7,753 nt of DNA, from the NCBI GenBank assembly GCA_938092195.1, contig CALKHD010000173.1, forward strand, positions 1 through 7,753, given 5' to 3'. The DNA comes from an uncultured Flavobacteriales bacterium (GTDB lineage Bacteria; Bacteroidota; Bacteroidia; Flavobacteriales_D; Sanyastnellaceae). Position 1 is the stretch's first letter. Every line of letters starts with the position of its first letter. Of the stretch, positions 1 through 5,129 are shown in pieces. The translations under genes were made by a program, and so were the position numbers. Under the pieces are notes generated by a model that was given only the letters and a program-made list of their open reading frames with translations, was not told the DNA's origin and ran no database searches.

Positions 1-898
1 ACAAAATGAGCTTGAGTTTGCCTGGGTAGGTGTTGATGTCACCGATGGCATAAATGCCCTCCACATTGGTGCTGTAGTCGAACGTGTCGACCTCAATGGC
101 GTTCTTGGTGATGTTCAGGTTCCAGTCTGCGATGGGGCCCAATTTGGGACTCAAACCAAACAAGGGTACCCAGTGGTCTGTCTCCAACTGAATGTCACCT
201 TCGGTTTTGTGCTTCACCGTAAGACCCGACAATTGGTCATCTCCGTTCACCCCCACCACTTCACCATTGGTGAGCAAACGAATGCGGCCTGCCGCTGCCA
301 AATCCAACACCTTCTGGACGCTATCTGGATGTCCTCGGAACCCCTCCCTGCGGTGAACCAAGGTGACTTCTGATGCCACTCCGTCGGCCAAGAAGTTTGT
401 CCAATCCAAGGCACTGTCTCCGCCTCCACTGATGACCACTTTCTTGCCCCTGTAGAATTCGGGATCCTTGATGATGTACTCCACCCCCTTGTCTTCAAAA
501 TCCTGAAGGCGGTCCACAGGAGGCTTCCTGGGCTCAAAACACCCCAAGCCGCCAGCAATGGCGATGATGGGTGCTCGGTGCTTTGTCCCGCGGTTGGTCG
601 TCAGAATGAACTGCCCTTCTTCGTCTTTGACGATGGTTTCGGCCCGCTCTCCGAGCGTGAAGCCCGGCTTGAATGGAGCCGCCTGTTCCATCAACCGGCC
701 CACAAGGTCACCCGCCAGAATTTCTGGGTAGGCCGGTATGTCAAAAATGGGCTTCTTCGGATAGATTTCAGCGCATTGTCCCCCTGCTTGAGGGAGAGCA
801 TCAATCAGGTGGCACTTGAGCTTCAAGAGCCCTGCTTCGAAAACGGTAAAGAGACCACAAGGGCCTGCACCGATGATGAGAATGTCCGTTTGGATCAT
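1..898 (-). CDS. Ferredoxin-NADP(+) reductase, thioredoxin-reductase-like type (3' end off window)
   Basis: A flavoenzyme expected to pass electrons between NADPH and ferredoxin (or flavodoxin) in the cytoplasm. The ATG at 898 opens a frame of 299 codons without a stop to the window edge. Seen: an FAD-binding GAGPCGL at residues 10-16, GGQC at 39-42, a YPKKPIFDIP segment near 46-55, an NADPH-binding GGGDSALDW at 158-166, the NADPH-specificity motif HRRE at 182-185, and the second FAD motif GDINTYPGK at 286-294. The redox CxxC that thioredoxin reductase carries just before the NADPH domain is absent. That absence and the overall pattern match the YumC-type ferredoxin-NADP reductases, which are about 340-350 residues long, so roughly 45 C-terminal residues are missing here. 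It lies 67 bp downstream of the nifU-domain gene on the same strand, so it may be co-transcribed with the Fe-S genes or have its own promoter. The family call is firm. The physiological electron partner is inferred. Confidence 0.9.
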   Translation of the reverse strand, partial: MIQTDILIIGAGPCGLFTVFEAGLLKLKCHLIDALPQAGGQCAEIYPKKPIFDIPAYPEILAGDLVGRLMEQAAPFKPGFTLGERAETIVKDEEGQFILTTNRGTKHRAPIIAIAGGLGCFEPRKPPVDRLQDFEDKGVEYIIKDPEFYRGKKVVISGGGDSALDWTNFLADGVASEVTLVHRREGFRGHPDSVQKVLDLAAAGRIRLLTNGEVVGVNGDDQLSGLTVKHKTEGDIQLETDHWVPLFGLSPKLGPIADWNLNITKNAIEVDTFDYSTNVEGIYAIGDINTYPGKLKLIL

Positions 899-911
899 GA
901 TATAGGCGCCG

Positions 912-951
912 CGAAGGTAGGATGCCCAAGCCGCTGAACGTGCAACAACAA
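912..951 (-). promoter_or_regulatory. Candidate Bacteroidota-type promoter for the ferredoxin-NADP reductase gene
   Basis: The 67-bp gap between the nifU-domain gene and the reductase contains, on the minus strand, TACCTTCG at 919-912, one base off the Bacteroidota -7 consensus TAnnTTTG. Upstream, at 951-943, there are three tandem TTG triplets. The nearest TTG is 23 bp from the -7 element, at the upper limit of the spacing expected for a -33 TTG. Transcription from here would start about 8 bases before the ATG. The motifs are short and could be chance. Confidence 0.25.
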
Positions 952-965
952 CAAGCCCGTGGTGT

Positions 966-1241
966 TCAAGTTTTTGCAGAAGCTGGCATGTTCACCGCCA
1001 CCACCTTGGTGACTTCCGGAACGGCCCTTCTCACGGCCTCCTCCACTCCGGCCCGCATGGTCATTGCCGCTTGGGCACAATGGGCACACGCGCCTTGCAA
1101 TTCCACCTCCACCGTCAAATCTTCTTTGACATCCACCACGCGAATGTCTCCCCCGTCCGAGCGTAAAAAAGGACGGAGTTCCTCCAGGGCCTTGTCAATG
1201 CGTTGGCTCAACTCTGACCGATTCACGGATTCAGCACTCAT
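966..1241 (-). CDS. NifU C-terminal-domain protein (Fe-S cluster scaffold/carrier)
   Basis: A 91-residue protein consisting of the NifU C-terminal (Nfu) domain alone. Such proteins hold a [4Fe-4S] cluster, usually across a dimer, and deliver it to target enzymes in the cytoplasm. Seen: the hallmark stretch RPFLRSDGGDI at about 23-33, the cluster-binding motif CAHC at residues 52-55, and a following helix with GVEEAVRRAVPEV near 65-77. The usual proline right after the second cysteine (CxxCP) is an alanine here. Length is normal for a stand-alone Nfu domain; there is no IscU-like N-terminal domain. The ATG at 1241 sits 9 bp after the mrp stop, so the two genes are almost certainly one transcript and probably act together in Fe-S delivery. 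No Shine-Dalgarno sequence is visible. The family is clear; the client proteins are unknown. Confidence 0.93.
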   Translation of the reverse strand: MSAESVNRSELSQRIDKALEELRPFLRSDGGDIRVVDVKEDLTVEVELQGACAHCAQAAMTMRAGVEEAVRRAVPEVTKVVAVNMPASAKT

Positions 1242-1250
1242 GGGTGCAAT

Positions 1251-2366
1251 TTACGAAGGGTCTGCACCTGCTGGTGCACTGGACAAATTGGCCACTGCCT
1301 CCAGCAAACGGTCCGTCACAAGGCCGATGGCCTTGGCGGCATCGGTTCCCTCTTGCAATGCAGCAGGACGCCCTGCATCCCCGGCCTCTCGAATGGCTTG
1401 CACCAAAGGCAGCTCCCCCAAAAATGGCGTGTTGGATGCTTCTGCATAGCGTTTCACCCCATCCCTCCCGAACAGGTGATACCTGCGTTCTGGCATGTCT
1501 GGAGGCGAGAAGTACGCCATGTTTTCGACCAAACCCAACACGGGCACATTGATGCTTTCAAGCTGGAACATGGACACCCCTTTGCGCGCATCGGCAAGGG
1601 CAATGTCTTGCGGCGTACTCACCACCACGACCCCGCTCAGTGGGACTTGCTGGACCAGAGACAAATGAACATCTCCCGTGCCTGGAGGCAGGTCCACCAA
1701 CATGAAATCCAAGGGCCCCCAGTCGCCATCTGTAAAGAGCTGTCCCAAAGCCTTCGATGCCATGGGTCCTCGCCAAACGATGGCTTGGTCTGGGTCGGCA
1801 AAAAAACCGATGCTGAGCAGCTTGACTCCATGGGCCTCGATGGGCGACATCATGGGCTTGCCCGCATGGTCAACGGGCTGGGGCTTTTCTCGCACCACAT
1901 CGAACATGGTCGGCATGCTGGGCCCGTGAATGTCGGCATCCACCAAGCCCACTTTGAATCCGCGCTTGGCCAATTCCACGGCCAAATTCGCCGTGACGGT
2001 GCTCTTGCCAACCCCTCCTTTTCCACTGGCGACAGCAATGACATGCTGAACACCAGGCAACACTTTCCGTGTTTCCAATGTCCGCTCCTCTTCTCCAAGG
2101 GGGACCACCTCGATCTCCGCCTGAATCGAACCCTTCAAACGGGTGCCCAGCTTCTCCAAGGCAAACTCCACGGCTTCTTTCATCCGTTGCCGCGCATGCA
2201 TGGCTGGGCTAGAAGACTTGATGCGCAGCCGAACGCTGGCTCCCTCTTCCGAAGCTTCCATGGCAAGCACCTCGGCCAAGCCCAAAGACACCAAGTCTTT
2301 GCCCAACTCTGGTTCCATCACGCCCGACAGGGCGTCCAGCAAAATGTCGTGGTTCAATGCGTCCAT
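1251..2366 (-). CDS. mrp: Mrp/ApbC/NBP35-family P-loop ATPase (Fe-S cluster carrier type), cysteine-free
   Basis: A 371-residue cytoplasmic ATPase of the family that loads iron-sulfur clusters onto apoproteins. Residues 1 to about 90 form a DUF59/MIP18-like domain. The ParA/MinD-type ATPase domain follows, with the deviant Walker A GKGGVGKST at 115-123, DADIHGPS at 143-150 and DLPPGTGD at 225-232. E. coli-type Mrp carries a CxxC near the end of this domain that binds a shared [4Fe-4S] cluster. Here the matching region (about 280-303, ENMAYFSPPDMPERR...) has none, and the whole protein contains no cysteine. I recall the same CxxC loss in Bacteroidota homologues, so it is probably a lineage trait. 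The ATG at 2366 lies 3 bp after the alkyltransferase-like gene, and the nifU-domain gene follows 9 bp downstream. The family is certain. A cluster-carrier role without cysteines is inferred from family and neighbours. Confidence 0.95.
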   Translation of the reverse strand: MDALNHDILLDALSGVMEPELGKDLVSLGLAEVLAMEASEEGASVRLRIKSSSPAMHARQRMKEAVEFALEKLGTRLKGSIQAEIEVVPLGEEERTLETRKVLPGVQHVIAVASGKGGVGKSTVTANLAVELAKRGFKVGLVDADIHGPSMPTMFDVVREKPQPVDHAGKPMMSPIEAHGVKLLSIGFFADPDQAIVWRGPMASKALGQLFTDGDWGPLDFMLVDLPPGTGDVHLSLVQQVPLSGVVVVSTPQDIALADARKGVSMFQLESINVPVLGLVENMAYFSPPDMPERRYHLFGRDGVKRYAEASNTPFLGELPLVQAIREAGDAGRPAALQEGTDAAKAIGLVTDRLLEAVANLSSAPAGADPS

Positions 2367-2369
2367 GGC

Positions 2370-2729
2370 TCAAAGGTCGGTGGAGGGATCCCAGAATCGC
2401 ACATCAAAGTCCACCACTTGACCGTTGAGGACCTCCGTGCCCTCTGCCATCAATTGTTCTTCCATGGCGGTGGGCGTCGGAAAGTGCATTCTTCCGCTCA
2501 GCATGCCGAGGCGATTTACCACACGGTGGGCGGGTACAGGGGACTCTTCAGCACAGCTCGAAAACGCCCGACTCATCGCCCACCCCACCATCCTGCTGGA
2601 CTTTGCTGCACCGAGGTATTTGGCGATGGCCCCGTAACTGGTCACGCGCCCGCTGGGAATCAAGCGGGCCACAGAATGCACATCCCGCTCAAAGTCTTGG
2701 CTTCCCGGCCGAGCAGTGGCGGTGCTCAT
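2370..2729 (-). CDS. MGMT-family alkyltransferase-like protein (DNA base-flipping, no catalytic cysteine)
   Basis: A 119-residue protein of the O6-alkylguanine-DNA alkyltransferase C-terminal-domain family. Seen: IPSGRVTSYGAIAKYLG at about 24-40, with the minor-groove Tyr at 32, SSRMVGWAM at 44-52, with the base-flipping Arg at 46, and PAHRVVN at 66-72. In true alkyltransferases the last motif is PCHRV with an alkyl-accepting cysteine. Here that position is Ala67, so the protein cannot repair by alkyl transfer. Alkyltransferase-like proteins bind O6-alkylguanine, flip it out and hand the lesion to nucleotide excision repair, which is the likely role. The start at 2729 was preferred to an upstream in-frame start at 2774 because it makes an ATGA overlap with the trmB stop and removes a poorly conserved 15-residue extension. 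Tight spacing on both sides implies translation coupled to trmB and mrp. Confidence 0.88.
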   Translation of the reverse strand: MSTATARPGSQDFERDVHSVARLIPSGRVTSYGAIAKYLGAAKSSRMVGWAMSRAFSSCAEESPVPAHRVVNRLGMLSGRMHFPTPTAMEEQLMAEGTEVLNGQVVDFDVRFWDPSTDL

Positions 2730-3409
2730 GCTTGGGTCCGGAGGTAGTGAATTTTGCGACCCTCCTCCAGCCACCGCTGCTCATAGTAGGTGCGAATGTT
2801 CAGCACTTCGGCAAATTCAGGATCCACCCGGTGGACCAAATCGGCGTAAACATCCTCGGAATGCTCGAGGATTGGATAGCCTGCCTTTTCCCATCCTTCT
2901 TTGGACAAGGCGTAAACCAAGGGACTGTCGCTTTTGACGTGAATCAATCCGCCAGGAACCATGAATGAGCGGTAGCGTTCTAAAAACAGCTCTGACGTGA
3001 TTCGCTTGGTGCCTTTTTCGTCCTTTGGCTGCGGGTCTGAGAACGTGAGCCACACTTCGCTCACTTCTCCTGGGGCAAAGAAATTCTGGACAAATTCAAT
3101 GCGGGTTCTGAGAAAGGCCACGTTGGTCAGGCCTTCCTGTTCGCTGGTCTTTGCTCCACGCCAGAACCTGTGGCCTTTGATGTCGACCCCAATGAAATTG
3201 CGCTCTGGATGTCGCCGAGCCAGCCCCACGGTGTATTCTCCTTTGCCACAACCCAATTCGAGGGTGATGGGGTGTTGGTTTCCGAACACCTTTTCAGACC
3301 ACATTCCTTTGTTCAACGTGGCTCCATCCACGATCGACTGCAGATCTGGCTCGAACACGTGAGAAAACTCCGTGTTCTCATTCCACTTCCAAAGCTTGCC
3401 TTTGCCCAT
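2726..3409 (-). CDS. trmB: tRNA (guanine-N7-)-methyltransferase
   Basis: An S-adenosylmethionine-dependent enzyme that makes 7-methylguanosine at position 46 of the tRNA variable loop. The chosen start at 3409 gives 227 residues, beginning MGKGKLWKWNEN, which fits the family N-terminus. A GTG at 3445 would add 12 residues but would run into the divergent glycosyltransferase gene. Seen: SAM-binding motif I ELGCGKGE at 51-58, the following acidic loop FIGVDIKGHR at 72-81, and the family signature SDPQPKDEKGTKR at 124-136, replacing the more common DPWPKKRH form. The C-terminus carries the conserved ADLVHRVDPEF-type helix and a T.YE.RW segment. It is the first gene of the minus-strand block and overlaps the next gene by 4 bases. 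Its upstream gap is only 20 bp, so its promoter must be squeezed into that gap or lie within the neighbouring gene. Confidence 0.95.
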   Translation of the reverse strand: MGKGKLWKWNENTEFSHVFEPDLQSIVDGATLNKGMWSEKVFGNQHPITLELGCGKGEYTVGLARRHPERNFIGVDIKGHRFWRGAKTSEQEGLTNVAFLRTRIEFVQNFFAPGEVSEVWLTFSDPQPKDEKGTKRITSELFLERYRSFMVPGGLIHVKSDSPLVYALSKEGWEKAGYPILEHSEDVYADLVHRVDPEFAEVLNIRTYYEQRWLEEGRKIHYLRTQA

Positions 3410-3412
3410 GAA

Positions 3413-3428
3413 GGGCGAAATTACGCCC
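3413..3428. promoter_or_regulatory. Inverted repeat in the trmB/glycosyltransferase divergent gap, with a -7-like element
   Basis: The 20-bp gap between the two divergent start codons contains GGGCG at 3413-3417 and its exact complement CGCCC at 3424-3428, separated by the AT-rich AAATTA. The dyad fills most of the gap. On the minus strand the spacer and right arm read TAATTTCG (3423-3416), one base off the Bacteroidota -7 motif TAnnTTTG, placed to start trmB transcription almost at its ATG. No TTG -33 element is evident. The dyad could be an operator or a small hairpin in the trmB leader; five-base arms may also be chance. Confidence 0.3.
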
Positions 3429-3429
3429 C

Positions 3430-4599
3430 ATGGCCGGTGCCACACAGTCCTCAGAGCAGAACCCTCCCCACGTGTTGTTTGCCATCCTTGATTGGGGGTT
3501 GGGTCACGCCACCCGGACTTGGCCTCTCATCGAGGCGGCAAGGGCTGAAGGCGCAAGAATAACGGTGGCTTCCAACGGCCATGCCGCAGCCTGGCTGGAT
3601 CAGCGGATGGCCAATTGGCCGCCGGAAAATGCCCAGCGCGTGGACAAGCCAAACCAGACCATGCGCTACTCAAGACGTTGGAACCAGTGGACCTTGGCCG
3701 CCCAGACGCCCTCCTTTTTGAACAACATCAGGGCGGAACAAAAGTGGACGGCTTCGTGCATCCAATCTCGGGGCATCACCCATGTGATCAGCGACAACTG
3801 TTATGGCGTTTCCGGCTCGGCCTTGGGAATTCCATCGGCATTGATGAGCCACCAATTGGAGCTCCCGGTGCCATCTCCTTTCCGCCTTTTGGCCAAGCGA
3901 TGGGTCACCCAACAAGCCCAGAAGTTTGACCAGGTTTGGATCCCAGATGCGCCCGGAAGCCCACTTTCTGGGGACTTGAGCCGGCCGACACCCAGTATGA
4001 ATGCCCGATTCATTGGCCCTTTGAGCCGATTCCAATCCAACATTTCAAACGAAGAAGAACCACAAAGTCGAGAGGATGAAAAGGCCCCACAACCGCTGGA
4101 GAATGGGGAGGAATGGCCAGAGCTTTTGGGGATGGTCAGTGGCCCTGAGCCCCATTTGTCCATCATGGAAGAGGCGCTCATCCAACGATTTTCCAAGGAC
4201 GGCCGTTCTGCTTGGATTTGCTCGGGGCGCACTTCAAGCCAAATCAGCAGGCCTGCATCCAATGTTCGACTGATTCACAACGCATCGGATCCAACCATGG
4301 CTGGGGCCATCCGCCATGCAAAGCTCATTGTTTGCCGAAGTGGCTACTCCTCTTTGATGGATTTGTGCGCCTTGGGCCAGACCGCCGTTCTGATTCCCAC
4401 CCCCGGTCAACCCGAGCAGGAAAAACTGGCGCAGCATTGGCATCAGCACCACCATTGGGCAACTTCACCGCAACACCGCCTTTCAGAATTGTCCCTGGAC
4501 ACACCACTGCAGCCCATTAGACCTGCGCTGCAAAACAAACAACATCGAAAACTCCTGAAGGACTTCTTTTTGGGGCAACACGAATCATCGGCATTCTGA
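3430..4599 (+). CDS. MurG-like (GT-B fold) glycosyltransferase, predicted UDP-sugar transferase
   Basis: A 389-residue predicted cytoplasmic or membrane-peripheral glycosyltransferase of the two-Rossmann-domain GT-B type, resembling the UDP-GlcNAc-using MurG/MGDG-synthase group. Seen: the N-terminal glycine-rich loop DWGLGHATR at 21-29, HVISDNCYG near 118-126, SHQLELP at 140-146, IGPLSRF at 195-201, then the C-terminal domain beginning with GMVSGPEPH at 234-242 and donor-site motifs CRSGYSSLMDL at 302-312 and PTPGQPEQEKLA at 323-334. A highly acidic, Glu/Gln-rich linker (about 203-229) joins the domains. No signal peptide or membrane segment is visible. I recognise the family as widespread in Bacteroidota but know no established acceptor. 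The ATG at 3430 gives 14 extra residues before the first strand. A GTG at 3472 (residue 15) would give a more family-like N-terminus and widen the divergent gap to 62 bp, so the start is uncertain. Confidence 0.82.
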   Translation: MAGATQSSEQNPPHVLFAILDWGLGHATRTWPLIEAARAEGARITVASNGHAAAWLDQRMANWPPENAQRVDKPNQTMRYSRRWNQWTLAAQTPSFLNNIRAEQKWTASCIQSRGITHVISDNCYGVSGSALGIPSALMSHQLELPVPSPFRLLAKRWVTQQAQKFDQVWIPDAPGSPLSGDLSRPTPSMNARFIGPLSRFQSNISNEEEPQSREDEKAPQPLENGEEWPELLGMVSGPEPHLSIMEEALIQRFSKDGRSAWICSGRTSSQISRPASNVRLIHNASDPTMAGAIRHAKLIVCRSGYSSLMDLCALGQTAVLIPTPGQPEQEKLAQHWHQHHHWATSPQHRLSELSLDTPLQPIRPALQNKQHRKLLKDFFLGQHESSAF

Positions 4600-4655
4600 T
4601 GGACATGCTACATTGATCTCCCCATGCCGCTGACCCCTCCCGTATCCTGGAATTC

Positions 4656-5105
4656 ATGACAGACGAAGATTTCATGCGTCAAGCCCTCGACCAAGCGCGC
4701 CGCGCAGGGGAGGCCGGAGAAGTGCCTGTTGGGGCGGTCATTGTGGCTGGTGGACACATCATCGCCCGGGCGCACAACCTGTGCGAGAGACTCCGGGACT
4801 TCACGGCCCATGCGGAAATGCAGGCCTTCACATCGGCCAGTGAATTTTTGGGGGGCAAATTCCTTGACCAATGCACGCTGTATGTCACCATGGAGCCTTG
4901 CCCAATGTGCGCAGGTGCCGCGTTTTGGACCCGAATAGGGAGGGTGGTTTATGGTGCCCGGGACCACAAACGGGGCGGATTGGACTTCACTGGGAAACGT
5001 GAAGAAGGCCTGTTGCACCCCAAAACCGAACTGCTCGGTGGCGTTCTCGAGGAAGAATGTGCGGAACTCCTGACTGCGTTCTTCCGGGCGAAACGAAAAA
5101 ACTGA
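4656..5105 (+). CDS. tadA: tRNA-specific adenosine deaminase (A34 to inosine)
   Basis: A zinc-dependent deaminase of 149 residues that converts adenosine-34 to inosine in the anticodon of tRNA-Arg(ACG), permitting wobble decoding. Seen: VPVGAVIV at 23-30; HAE at 52-54, with zinc ligand His52 and proton-shuttle Glu54; and PCPMC at 81-85, supplying zinc ligands Cys82 and Cys85. The C-terminal half has VVYGARDHKRGG at about 97-108 and a basic FFRAKRKN tail, both typical of TadA rather than of cytidine or guanine deaminases. Length is typical. The gene starts 56 bp after the glycosyltransferase stop; that gap shows no clear promoter, Shine-Dalgarno sequence or terminator. A 24-bp gap separates it from mgtE. 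Confidence 0.94.
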   Translation: MTDEDFMRQALDQARRAGEAGEVPVGAVIVAGGHIIARAHNLCERLRDFTAHAEMQAFTSASEFLGGKFLDQCTLYVTMEPCPMCAGAAFWTRIGRVVYGARDHKRGGLDFTGKREEGLLHPKTELLGGVLEEECAELLTAFFRAKRKN

Positions 5106-5117
5106 GCCCGCCCCAAC

Positions 5118-5125
5118 TACTTTTG
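5118..5125 (+). promoter_or_regulatory. Candidate -7 promoter element for mgtE
   Basis: TACTTTTG matches the Bacteroidota -7 consensus TAnnTTTG exactly. It ends 4 bases before the mgtE GTG, so a start site at the usual distance would fall on or next to the start codon and give a leaderless message. No TTG is visible at the expected -33 spacing, which lies inside the tadA 3' end, so support is partial. Confidence 0.3.
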
Positions 5126-5129
5126 AGCT

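Noticed and set aside
922..1449. A 175-codon plus-strand frame across the nifU-domain gene and the 3' end of mrp
   Set aside because: Low-complexity Ala/Ser/Arg composition and full antisense overlap with two genes that have firm family signatures.
1353..2747. A 464-codon open frame on the plus strand, opposite mrp and the alkyltransferase-like gene
   Set aside because: It is codon-aligned antisense to mrp, whose use of few TTA, CTA and TCA codons keeps the opposite frame open. The translation is rich in His, Gln and Arg, shows no family motif, and the opposite strand has clear motifs throughout.
2370..2774. Longer start for the alkyltransferase-like gene at 2774
   Set aside because: It would overlap trmB by about 49 bases and add a Gly/Ser/Pro-rich extension; the ATGA junction at 2729 is a better coupled start.
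2726..3445. Longer start (GTG) for trmB at 3445
   Set aside because: It adds 12 residues that do not resemble the family N-terminus and overlaps the divergent glycosyltransferase start; MGKGKLWKWNEN at 3409 fits the family.
3801..4262. A 153-codon minus-strand frame inside the glycosyltransferase gene
   Set aside because: Antisense to the domain hinge of a well-supported gene; no motif and no plausible promoter or spacing.
4600..4655. Promoter or terminator in the 56-bp gap before tadA
   Set aside because: TACATTGA at 4609-4616 only loosely resembles TAnnTTTG and has no TTG at the right distance; no stable inverted repeat followed by a T-run was seen.
5106..5129. Mg2+-sensing riboswitch upstream of mgtE
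   Set aside because: The gap is 24 bp and most of it is taken by the -7-like element; no leader of riboswitch size can fit unless it lies within tadA.
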